Assembly (NCBI GenBank): GCA_001275005.1
Contig: JWZX01003186.1
Location: 1-47,540 of the forward strand
DNA length: 47,540 bases
Direction of reading: 5' to 3'
Origin: Chrysochromulina tobinii
Taxonomy: Eukaryota > Haptophyta > Prymnesiales > Chrysochromulinaceae
This document shows, one piece after another, positions 10,801 through 17,264 of the stretch; the stretch's first letter is position 1, and every line of letters begins with the position of its first letter. A program made the translations under genes and the position numbers. The notes beneath the pieces were generated by a model. It made no database searches. It worked only from the letters and a program-made list of their open reading frames with translations, and had not been told where the DNA came from.

Positions 10801-13800
10801 CGTTGCGCATCTTGTCGATGAGCTGGTTGAAGTAGTTCTCCACCTTGCCGTTGAGCGTGAGGGTGCCGAGGTTGTTCATCTTGCACTTCTCGCCCTCGTT
10901 GGAGGTGAACGAGATCACGGAGCGCTCCTCGCCGGGCGTTCCCTCGAGCGCGACGCCTGCGACACCCTGGCAGATGGCGTTGATGTTCTTCATCACAACC
11001 CACGGCCGGTTGCCGTTGGACAGGATGTCGAGGAGCATGACCTGGGATGCGAAGTAGAAGCGCGGGAAGATGGCGCGCTTTGCGTCGAGGAAGTCGCTCA
11101 GGGCCTTCTCGCAAAGCTCGAGGTCAGCCGCGACGCCCTCGAGCTGCTTCATGAGCCCCTCCTTGGCGCAGCTAATGACACAGTTCGGGTCCTTCTTGAA
11201 GTGCAGCAAGAGCTCCTTGAAGAGGACGTCAACATTGGCGAAGCGCTCGGCGTCCATGGGCAGCTCCTTCTTCACCTCGTCCGAACCGATGAAGAGGGTC
11301 TCGAGGTACGCCCACTTGCGCTGCGTCTCGGACATCTGGCCGAGCACGTCCGAGACGGCCGAGAGCTTCTTTTGCCAGCCGACGACGAGCGCCTCGAAGG
11401 TGGCGAGGTACTTGGACGCCATCATACCCTGCACCACGAGCTGATTCTCCTCGAGCATCTCAAAATTCTCCTCGGCGAGATTGATTAGGTGCACTTCGAC
11501 ATTGCCCGAGGCCATCTTTGTCTCAAGGCCAAACTTGACCGTAGTCCACGTCTCGGCGAGCTTGCCGAGCGTCTGCTCCATCTTGTCCTCCTTGTTGGCC
11601 TGGTCGACCACCTCGCCGACGTCGTCGACGAACTTGTACAGCTCGAGCCGGAGCATGTCGGCGAGGCAAAAGGCCGGGTCGAACTTGCCATCCGTGACGG
11701 CGATCTGCTTGCCGGTGACTTGCATGAGCCTGGTCCAATGGCGCTGTCGCATCGAGGGCGACTTGAGCTCCGAGATGCACGGAACCGAGACGAGGAAGTT
11801 CTTGATGACCGCATCGATGCCCAAGTAGACGTCCCAGTTGCGCACAGCCTTGTCCATGCCCTTGACGATCTTCTGGAAGGTCTTGGTCTCCTCCTCGAGC
11901 GCGCCGCCGTTGATCTGGTCCCAGAGCAGCTTCTTCCACTCCTCGAGTTGGAAGTTGACCATCTGCTCGAGGTCCCAGAGCGACTTGCACTTGAGCAGGT
12001 CGCCGCGCATGTCAGCCACCTCGGCGCGGATCTTCTCGGTGCGCTCGGGGAACTCGAAGAGGGTGCCCAGATCGACAAGCTTGGAGACTTCGCCCTCGCG
12101 CTCGACGACGAGGACCAGGTGCTCGAGCAGCTTCGCGTACGACTTCTCGGCGCCGTTGTCGATCTTGAAGACGTCGTCGGCAAGCAGCTTCTTGTGGTGC
12201 TTGTCGAGCTCCTCCTCGAGCTTCGCGATTTCGTTCATCACGTTCTTCGCCTCGTCGTCCTGCAGCGGCTTGATCTGCTTGCGCACTATGGGCGCAGCCT
12301 TGGATGCGACGTTGAACTCCTCCTGCACCGAGTCGAGCTTCTTCTGGATCGGTGCGGTCTTGCCCATGTTGTGGAGGATCATGTAGTTTATCGTCTCTTG
12401 CGTCTGGTCGAGAAGGAACTGGATATCGACGCCACGGTCCTTGATGACCTTGAGCGCGGACATGACGTCCTTGAGCTGCCGAATGTCGCCTGGCTGCAGC
12501 GTTGCGCCCTTGTTGAGGTTTTGGTTGGTCTTGATCATCTCCTTGCCCAGGTCCTCGAGCGACTGCTTGACGTACTCGGTCATCGTGTCCTTGAAGTCGC
12601 CTTTTTTCGGGTTGAGCATCGGCGCAATGTCAAGCTTGTCGACGACCTCGAGCATCCCGCCCGCCGGGCCCATCGCCATCGACACGACGACTGGCATCTC
12701 CATGCCGACGATGATGTTGTGGCGCGCCTTGGCGAGCGTGGAGTCAATGCCGCACCGGTAGATGCGCGTCCACAGCTTAGCCTTCATGTCGAGGCTGTAG
12801 ATGTCGTCGTAGTACGTCACATCCTTTGCAGTGGGGTCTGTGCTGCCGCCATAGATGTACAGCTTATCCTTGATGATCTCGAGCTTCCAGCCAAAGCGAG
12901 CCGTGGGCGCGTCGCCGCCGACGCCCTCGATCGACCAGTCCTCTAGCATAGTCTTCGGCCGGAACATGGCGCGCGCGAGCTTCGAGGGCACACCCATCTT
13001 GTTGAGCGTCTCGATGTAGGCGGTGCGCCGCGCGAAGAGGTCCATCTCCTTGACCTCCGACTGCTCAAGCAACGCGGACGACCAGGCGCCCGTCGCCGGG
13101 TCGAGCGTGTAGATCATGTCGGGGATCACCTCGGGCGGCGGCGGCGCATCTGCTCCTCCCTCGGCCGGAGGCGGGGCCGCCTCGGGCGGCGGTGCCTCGG
13201 GCGGCGGTGCCTCCTCCTCGGCGGCGGGCTCTTCATCGGCGGGAGGCTCGGCCTCGGCCTCGCCCTCGGCCGGGGCCTCGGTGGGGGGCGGAGCCTCAAA
13301 CCCAAGCTTCTTGTCGGTGTCGAGGTCGGGGAAGCCCGGGTCCTTGGCAATGTCCTTGACGACCACGTAGATCTTGGCGCCATCGGTGAAGATGCGGACG
13401 TAATCGCGCAGCTTAGCCGGCGTGCCCGAGACCATGACTGACCTCCAGCATCCCTCGAAGTTGATGTTCATCGTGAAGCCGCGCACCGGCGAGAAGTCGA
13501 CGACGTCATCGTACGGGTTCTCGTCCACGCCGAGGGTGACCTGGTACTTGCCAGGGGTCGGCACGTAGTAGCTGATCTCGTACCGACCGTTTTTCAGGTC
13601 GACGATGTTGCCGTTGCCGAAGGGCGTCTCCTCGAGCGGCACGTCCTTGTTGGGCCCCTTGATGGTCAGGTTGATCAGGTCGTTGCCCGTAGAGCGCAGC
13701 TTTCCGCCAATGTCCTTGGCCTGCATGATAAACTTGACCGGCTGGCCCGCCGGGTTATTCTGGAGCAGGCCGGGGCCGAAGGCGATGCAACGCTTGGCCT

Positions 13801-15184
13801 GCGTGTTCGCGTAGAATGAGTACTTGACCTCGTTGATGGTGTACGCGTCGCCGCCGAGGGACACGCGCACGGTGACGTCGAGCGCGCCAAACTTGGTGAA
13901 GTCGGGTGACTTGCACTGCAGCTCCGTCTCGGAGATCCACACGCCACCCACGGTGGCCTCAGCCTTCTTTTGGTCGGTGAACCGCACCGAGACGAGCGTC
14001 GTCTGCTTGAAGCGCAGGCCGTACAGCGTAATCGGCGTGCCGCCGGTCTGCGGGCCCGTGTCGGGCGTCATCGACTGCAGCGCATAGGGCGGGCCGACGA
14101 CGCCCGCCACGTTGAGGATCAACAGGTCGTTCCACCAGCGCTGGCGCCAGCCGCCGAAGAAGATGAGGTTGCCGTTGGCCAGGTCGTACGCGCAGCCCGT
14201 GTCCTCGCGTGGGCTCGGCGACGTGCCCGCGAGCGTGAACTTGGTGTCCCACTCCATGTTGGTCGAGTCCATGCAAGAGACGAGGTTGGAGAACTCGCGC
14301 GGGCTCGTCTGCCCACCGAAGACGAAGAGCCTGTCCGAGGGGACGCTCTCGATGTTGATGGCCATGTGGTTCCACAGCTTGGTGGGCAGCTTGGGCCACA
14401 CGATCGGGTTCTCGTCCTCGGGGTTATATGCGTCGGGCAGGACCCACTCATTCTTAACGTAGTCATAGCAGTGGACGTCGTCGTAGAAGCCGGGGTCCGT
14501 CTTGCCCTCAGACCAGCCGCGGCCGCCTGAGACGATCAGGATGGGGCCGCGGGTGCACGTGCAGTGGTCCGAGCGTGGCTTGGGCGCAGGACCGCGGGTG
14601 TTCCCTACTTTGACCCAGGTCCACGAGTCGAGCTCGAGGAAGTGCACGTCCATGTAAAAGTCACGCGTCGTGCCCGGGCCGCCGTAGCCGCCGACCACGG
14701 CCACCTTCGACTTCTCAGGCTCGCGGATGTCTTCGACCTCGGTGGCCGGGAATGTGACCAGGTTCGCGGTGTGGTGCGAGCGCGGGCACGGGGGCGTGCC
14801 GGCGCACTCCTTGATGTTCCACTCCATCTTCGCGACCGAGAGCACGTACGAGTCGTTGAAGCGCATCCCTTTGTTGAGGCCGCCGAAGACGAGCACGGTA
14901 TCATCGCCTGGGAGCAGCGTCGCCGTGTGGCGCCAGCGGGGCGTCGGCTCATCGCCCATGGCCTCGACGAGCGTCCACGAGTAGACATCGCCACCGAGGC
15001 CGAGCTCCCACGTCTCATTGAAGATCTGGACGGTGTTTCCATCTTTGGCGACGCCGCAGCCACCAAAGATGATGGCCTTGTTGCCACTCACTGTGATACT
15101 GTGCCCCGAGCGTGCGGACGGCCCGTCTCCTTTGGTAGTTACCGGCTGCCAGGCGATTTCCCCCAACTTCTTGGCGGTTGCCAT
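1865..15184 (-). CDS. Outer-arm axonemal dynein heavy chain, alpha-type with N-terminal Kelch domain
   Basis: This is an ATP-driven flagellar motor, 4439 residues in one uninterrupted frame. The N-terminus (about 1-365) carries six Kelch-like blades (IIFGG, VLVFGG, VVGGYGG, LIVSGG, LFVFGG, LIFFGG). An IPT/TIG-like domain (about 365-460), a filamin-like domain (about 470-590), an acidic Pro/Glu insert (about 629-697) and a further Kelch strand near 760-800 follow. This order matches the Chlamydomonas outer-arm alpha chain. P-loops: AAA1 GPAGTGKT (1663), AAA2 GLSGSNKS (2002, degenerate), AAA3 GSAGCGKT (2341), AAA4 GVGGMGKQ (2684). AAA3 also has the Walker-B-like DDLNMAALDNYGT. The coiled-coil stalk and microtubule-binding tip lie at about 2905-3210. 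A poly-Gly tract sits near 4126 and the C-terminus (WILASVCMLFQPD) is of normal dynein form. The length is typical. The ATG at 15184 puts the first Kelch motif directly downstream. Absence of introns over 13.3 kb is notable. Confidence 0.97.
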   Translation of the reverse strand: MATAKKLGEIAWQPVTTKGDGPSARSGHSITVSGNKAIIFGGCGVAKDGNTVQIFNETWELGLGGDVYSWTLVEAMGDEPTPRWRHTATLLPGDDTVLVFGGLNKGMRFNDSYVLSVAKMEWNIKECAGTPPCPRSHHTANLVTFPATEVEDIREPEKSKVAVVGGYGGPGTTRDFYMDVHFLELDSWTWVKVGNTRGPAPKPRSDHCTCTRGPILIVSGGRGWSEGKTDPGFYDDVHCYDYVKNEWVLPDAYNPEDENPIVWPKLPTKLWNHMAINIESVPSDRLFVFGGQTSPREFSNLVSCMDSTNMEWDTKFTLAGTSPSPREDTGCAYDLANGNLIFFGGWRQRWWNDLLILNVAGVVGPPYALQSMTPDTGPQTGGTPITLYGLRFKQTTLVSVRFTDQKKAEATVGGVWISETELQCKSPDFTKFGALDVTVRVSLGGDAYTINEVKYSFYANTQAKRCIAFGPGLLQNNPAGQPVKFIMQAKDIGGKLRSTGNDLINLTIKGPNKDVPLEETPFGNGNIVDLKNGRYEISYYVPTPGKYQVTLGVDENPYDDVVDFSPVRGFTMNINFEGCWRSVMVSGTPAKLRDYVRIFTDGAKIYVVVKDIAKDPGFPDLDTDKKLGFEAPPPTEAPAEGEAEAEPPADEEPAAEEEAPPPEAPPPEAAPPPAEGGADAPPPPEVIPDMIYTLDPATGAWSSALLEQSEVKEMDLFARRTAYIETLNKMGVPSKLARAMFRPKTMLEDWSIEGVGGDAPTARFGWKLEIIKDKLYIYGGSTDPTAKDVTYYDDIYSLDMKAKLWTRIYRCGIDSTLAKARHNIIVGMEMPVVVSMAMGPAGGMLEVVDKLDIAPMLNPKKGDFKDTMTEYVKQSLEDLGKEMIKTNQNLNKGATLQPGDIRQLKDVMSALKVIKDRGVDIQFLLDQTQETINYMILHNMGKTAPIQKKLDSVQEEFNVASKAAPIVRKQIKPLQDDEAKNVMNEIAKLEEELDKHHKKLLADDVFKIDNGAEKSYAKLLEHLVLVVEREGEVSKLVDLGTLFEFPERTEKIRAEVADMRGDLLKCKSLWDLEQMVNFQLEEWKKLLWDQINGGALEEETKTFQKIVKGMDKAVRNWDVYLGIDAVIKNFLVSVPCISELKSPSMRQRHWTRLMQVTGKQIAVTDGKFDPAFCLADMLRLELYKFVDDVGEVVDQANKEDKMEQTLGKLAETWTTVKFGLETKMASGNVEVHLINLAEENFEMLEENQLVVQGMMASKYLATFEALVVGWQKKLSAVSDVLGQMSETQRKWAYLETLFIGSDEVKKELPMDAERFANVDVLFKELLLHFKKDPNCVISCAKEGLMKQLEGVAADLELCEKALSDFLDAKRAIFPRFYFASQVMLLDILSNGNRPWVVMKNINAICQGVAGVALEGTPGEERSVISFTSNEGEKCKMNNLGTLTLNGKVENYFNQLIDKMRNEMRAQLGKAIDDYYTTGKNGDDRPTWICNNHIAQLSLVTTQQQWTLCTDAALNKLMDGSDPGALKTYYAFQLEMLSGVITMVQGELQKLHRRAAMNVITLEAHSRDINYKLDVMGVDRPDHFEWLGQLKTRWEKHVGHGGQNPELDRGEAVDAVLYICDALFRYSFEYLGCAGRLVITPLTDRIYITATQSAHLILGCAPQGPAGTGKTESTKDLSAQLGKTVYVFNCGPEMDYLTMNDIFKGLASSGSWGCFDEFNRLAAEVLSVCTIQWKCCLDGMRAGGNTFRFIGVELYLHYDGCMSFITMNPGYLGRQELPESLKVLFRPVTVMVPDFQLIMENMLMSEGYTTAAELGKKFYTLYKLSGDLLGGNPSPPGKQLHYDWGLRAIGSVLKVAGAFLRAEKNMLSSVDGPTMPAHLKRDGPNGPGKKGLFPDVYEQGLLMRALRDFNLSKIAGDDAIVFMGLIKDLFGDVFDLMPRMRDYEFEKLIADTATELDTSGRLGGGGVMGSRFPPMLQPEAYFIANVVDLQDLLFLRHSVFCIGLSGSNKSMSWQTLARVWTKGGKMGKTVWKDLNPKAITPNELYGFINMATREWKDGLLSSTMRDMQNATDSNPKWLILDGDLDANWIENMNSVMDDNRLLTLASNERIRVLQNMKLIFEIRDLLFASPATVTRAGVLYISDLAQWKNYVQSWIDWWSAEEPVSVKGEARKARKAKAEELFARYCAPTLLELSLNYKHVTPLLDFGMVQAITNFLQALWTVENLGTKDAEMMEIYFVFSAVWAFGGAMSITSGVDYRKKFSQYWKDTYKTIKFPHRGEVFDVYVDKAKKDFASWSDVVPELAFDSATTKMSVVTVPTMETVAISFWLDQLLPNKFGMMLIGSAGCGKTAMINGKLRSLPDEFGSLTINISYFTNANLFSKVIEAPLEKKAGKNFGPPGNKKLIYFVDDLNMAALDNYGTASNISLMRQHAGYGHIYDLNKLTEKVLLNTQYLSAMNPTAGSFVINPRLQRLFATYAVGFPSSEALSTIYQTFLMGHLSKFTPECQEAGKPLVQAALQLHKAVMRTFRKTATNFHYEFNVRHMAGVFQGMLMGQAGQVTEPLKLAQLWLHESERVYGDRLVSTSDLKKYQDCAKEQATKFFKELSGPNLFCNPLIFCHFAQGVGDKIYDKVASFPDLSGLLNGALAEYNETNAAMNLVLFEDAMRHVCRISRIIESSGGHALMVGVGGMGKQSLARLATFVNGFSAFQVVITARYSVNDLKADLQTMYKKSGLKGEGISFIFTDQQIADERFLVFMNDLLSSGNIPGLFPAEDMDDIINNMRPVVKRAGLPDTRDNCWDAFINTVRDNLHVILCFSPIGEPIKVRTRRFPALVNCVVIDWFQPWPEEALNSVSKKFLAEVDLGSDESRNNIQNFMPYSFIAVNKISELYESQERRFNYTTPKSFLELIALYKSMLAKRRDATQANITRLTNGVIKLESTAASVAVLEENLKVKAVEVEAKKAECDAMIPKLEEEKAKAGEEASKANKIASAATIKEKEVLEMKAGIEVKLAAAEPALVAAAAALEGLNVKDLGELKALKKPPSGVEDVTAACICLLQTKDMPFKKIDTSWKAAVAMMSPPPQFLATMLGFKARIDSGELPKSNFANIQDLLKLEHFNVDIQRKKSNAAAGLTDFIININVYNDINENVEPMRLQALQATAELDTAVAAKNAALAAKATAEATVAELEAQFAAAVAEKEAVLADAERCERKLGLAQRLMAALGSEGARWKQGIIDFGIELNILVGDVLLASAFVSYIGCFNKRFRISLMQQTFLPYLKGDVASAKGGVPMSEKGMNPLSVLTTPSQVAGWNNEQLPADPVSTENGAIVTSCARWPLMIDPQLQGIKWIKKHEEKRGLKVVRLGQKTIMTVLGSCIESGSPCMIENIQLVVDAVLSPVIGRQTIKRGRNQIVKLGDKEVDYSPNFKLYLQTKLSNPHYPPEIQAETTLVNFMVTEDGLEDQLLDVAVKLERPDLAQLKADLIAQQNGFKIKLSELEAGILKQLAEAEGDVTENIELIENLEDSKATSIEVGEKIIIAKQTEVVMIEASEMYRPVANRGALMFFLLSDLFKVHTFHFYSLASFNIVFQRAIAGRKLPGDDWEDDNGDNMIMPKLKLKRLKEKEAAAAAAGDNVKDAKQLRKELDERLIYLVDNITFEVFNYSRRGLFDKHKLIVATMLLLRVLVRRNEVQGDTVDYLVSGPRVPNPPPMTAKVQEYLTIQQWAGVHALKEIEFFKSLPEDLELNVEAWREFVEHPKPESEDLPGDWLKKTSGFQKLCIIRALRTDRMTAALTNFIKTYLGDRFMIQPPFDLEDTFIDSTYQTPLFFVLFPGVDPGDEIEALGKKLGYTDLQGNFVSISMGQGQEKNGENVLDRFTREGGWAFLQNVHLMQGWLPMLERKLEIAAEIGHENFRCFVTAEPPGLPTFMLIPEGIMQSAIKVANEPPTDVQSNVRLSWAMFSQADFDKSTKPLAHRPMLFALTFFHALVLGRRKFSTMGFSRSYAFNSGDLLVCGAILQNYLEANEIATPWADVRYLVGEVMYGGHITDPYDRRIAVTYLAVLLNPNLVDEHTDFMLAPGLRPLLEGEYEDYKIYVEEASPPESPLLFGMHPNAEISLLNNLCDNLFFTILSISGGGGGGGGASKEEKVGALQTSILEGSGAITALREDFQMIAIRMLIKDKGSPYVVFVLGELERMNKILTAMRTQLVELGLGLAGALNISDAMDALITAMFMNLVPPNWLKTCGQIGPTGSYNKKSLSSWYADLTLRWLQLEIWSSAERCSGPLEEPPPSVWLGGCFNAMGFLTAMTQVTSRANGFSLDAMRVHSEVLTASLPMGGWKVESSAGIERQPEDGVFCHGYFMEGARWDVALNSVTDSFPKDLYPWMPVIHFTGIEAKNVITAGRYMCPMYTTTIRGPTHILPAPLRTNVDPNKWILASVCMLFQPD

Positions 15185-15910
15185 CTGCGCCGGGAGCGGA
15201 TTGGCGAGAGATGAGCTGGCGGGGGGTCGAGCGGGTCAAGGTATGCCGGACGTGACCGCTCGGGAACGCGTGAGTTCGAGTAGCACGCAGCGACCTCGCC
15301 GCCACTAAGCGAGGTAACTCCAGGGGTCCGTGGAACTCCTCGACAACGTCAGCAGACGGCGGCATGCTCAACGCGGCGCGAAGAAACGTCCGAGAATCTA
15401 GAAAGGGTTTACTTGTAACCGACACATACCTAGCACACGCTGGACGTACCCGCCCGAACGCGATGCGCAATTGTCTACAGGTGGTGAATGCATACAATAC
15501 GGGCCGGCTTACAATCACGGGAGCGCGGGAAGTATAGAGCAAAAAGTATCAGGGTCGGGGCATAGCGGCATACTTCTAGAGAAGTGCAGCATCTTTAGAA
15601 GTATGCCCCGATCCTGATGCACCGTACACGCTTAGTATGCCTGGGGGTACCCCCCTCGCCACTTGTAGCGCTGCCTGTTGGCGGGTTTTACTTACTTTTA
15701 TCGCTAGACTTGAACTTGTTGACATGTTGATGATCAATGTACTATGTCGGAAGACGGAACGTCATATGTTCAATCGAAGGCTTGATGATGATGTTTGTCC
15801 GGCCCCGTGTGCAGCTCGCGTTACACGCCCCTGCTCGGTAAAACGTTCGACGTACTCGTACACGGGCAAAACCACAATGTGCCTAACAATGCAGGTGCAA
15901 TCTACCTGCG
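15185..15910. other. Intergenic gap, 5' flank of the dynein gene
   Basis: This holds the dynein upstream region and the 3' flank of the next minus-strand gene. It contains one imperfect inverted repeat (listed separately) and otherwise mixed-composition DNA without a convincing reading frame, TATA box or RNA gene. Confidence 0.6.
15548..15618. repeat. Imperfect inverted repeat (22-nt arm, 8-nt insertion in the left arm)
   Basis: The right arm at 15597-15618 (AGAAGTATGCCCCGATCCTGAT) is the reverse complement of the left arm at 15548-15577, except for one mismatch (AGGGTC versus AGGATC) and an 8-nt insertion (AGCGGCAT) in the left arm. The inserted octamer ends in GCAT, which duplicates the sequence just before it. 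The arms enclose about 19 nt. This could be a foldback element remnant or a transcript hairpin. Confidence 0.7.
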
Positions 15911-17044
15911 CTAGACGAAGATTGGCACGCCAATGAGCTTGCTGACCAACGTCACCACGAGAGCCGCCGGGAGAGCCGCCGCAGCGTTTCCAAGCCCCCA
16001 TGCGGCGACGATAGCCAGGGCGCGGTTGAGCACCGGCTCGCTCTCTCGCAGCGGCAGCGCTTGCCGGAGGCGCATCGTGAAGTTGCGATAGGTTGGTGTG
16101 AGCAGCAAGCCCAGCACGATGCGTGCGGGCAGCAGGGGCGCCTCGAGTACGAGGCGGATGGAGGCCAATTGGCTCATGAACGCGATCCACTGGCCCGGAG
16201 CCAGTGGGGAGAGCGCTGACCTCATGATCGTCGAGATCCTAAATGGGATGAGCGACATGCAGGCTTGGGCCAAGGCATGAGTGAGATGCAGGGGCCAAGG
16301 CATGAGTGAGATGCAGGGGTCAAGGCATGAGTGAGATGCAGGCTTTGGCATGAGGGATCGGTCGAAGCTGCGCACTCACCAGGCAGCCGCTATCGTCAAG
16401 CTGAGCTGCAGATTCGCGATGAACGAGTACGCGAGGGTCGCGACCGCCGCATACTGGACAATGGATACAATTAAGTCATCACGCTGCCCCTGACTCAAGC
16501 CAACGAATAGCCGTTTCCACAGAGCAGCAGGGAGGTCGTCAAAGTAGCGGTCGCGTACGTCTGCAAGAGCTCCGTCAGCAGCCGACAGAGCTGTGCGCGT
16601 TAGGTCGCCGAACTCGTACTCCTCGAGATCCTTTCCGGTGAAATTCGTGAATGCCTTCCGCGTAATGTCGCCGAACTTGTAATCTGACGCATCCTTTCCA
16701 GTCAGCCCCGCCACTGTGCGCTTGGTCAGATCGCCAAATTTATCTGCCACATGGATGATGCAATCGACTGTGGCTCAGCCGGCCATCAAAGGTGCAGGGT
16801 TCGATTCCAGGAGCGCACAGGTACGATCGCCCGTGATCTGCTGCATGGCACCCTCAATCGCACCCCCAAAGAACTTACTGGCCTCAGCACCCAGGCCATT
16901 GGTACTGTTGCTTGCGGAAGACGCTGAACTCCGTATCGCACGGATCCGCGGTGCTCGCGGGAACGATGACAACGCGTATGCATCGACTCGGTGCGAGCCC
17001 AGCAACACCATCATAGTTTTGATCTTGACGTTGTTGTTTATCAT
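15911..17044 (-). CDS. Three-exon membrane protein with FGDLT-type repeats
   Basis: I join exon 1 17044-16825, exon 2 16743-16380 and exon 3 16238-15911 (912 nt, 303 residues). The introns are 16744-16824 (GT..AG) and 16239-16379 (GTGAGT..TTTAG), and both joins keep the frame. The first join completes a three-fold repeat: TGDHKFGDLTKR, TGKDASDYKFGDITR, TGKDLEEYEFGDLTR. The second repairs a split Trp codon. The N-terminus (MMVLLGSHRVDAYALSSF, then Arg/Ser-rich) could be a signal/transit sequence, which would suit a plastid. The C-terminal half has three hydrophobic segments, including QYAAVATLAYSFIA and AARPVRI-like LLPARIVLGLLL, loosely reminiscent of DUF1279/FAM210 membrane domains. The function is unknown. 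Without splicing, exons 2 and 3 lack credible ATG starts, which supports the model. Confidence 0.65.
16271..16342 (+). repeat. 25-bp tandem repeat, about 2.9 copies, inside an intron
   Basis: The unit begins CAAGGCATGAGTGAGATGCA and recurs at 16271, 16296 and 16321 with near identity. It makes up half of the second intron of the FGDLT-repeat gene. Confidence 0.9.
16771..16808 (+). other. Pol III A-box and B-box matches without a tRNA fold
   Basis: TGGCTCAGCCGG (16771-16782) fits the A-box consensus TRGCNNAGYNGG, and GGTTCGATTCC (16798-16808) fits the B-box GGTTCGANTCC. The boxes are only 15 nt apart, too close for an anticodon arm, and neither a T-stem nor an acceptor stem pairs. The pair lies antisense within the first intron of the FGDLT-repeat gene. 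It is probably a decayed tRNA-derived sequence or chance. Confidence 0.35.
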
Positions 17045-17264
17045 GCCCTGAGCCTGCGTCCTCGTGCGAGCGCGCGCGAACTCTCGGCTGTGAACACATG
17101 TGAACAGCGCTGGTGAAACGAAAAGCGTCTCGTGCCGCGGTCGCGGTCCCCCCGCGCTCACCACACCACAGTCTCAAAGGACGGCTCCGCACCCCTCGGT
17201 CAACACAAGTACTGATACCTCGCTCATATCTTATAACGACCCGCGTAATCTAAATGTGAAAAGA

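Noticed and set aside
16376-16750. Separate 124-residue gene ending at the GTGAGT donor, and a separate 154-residue gene at 15911-16375
   Set aside because: The first lacks an ATG, the second opens in repeat-derived sequence, and joining them with an upstream exon completes both a repeat unit and a split codon. They are exons of one gene.
16764-16818. Candidate tRNA gene around the GGTTCGATTCC box
   Set aside because: T-stem pairs at only three of five positions, the 7-nt acceptor arms do not pair, and there is no room for an anticodon arm between the boxes. Kept only as a possible tRNA-derived remnant.
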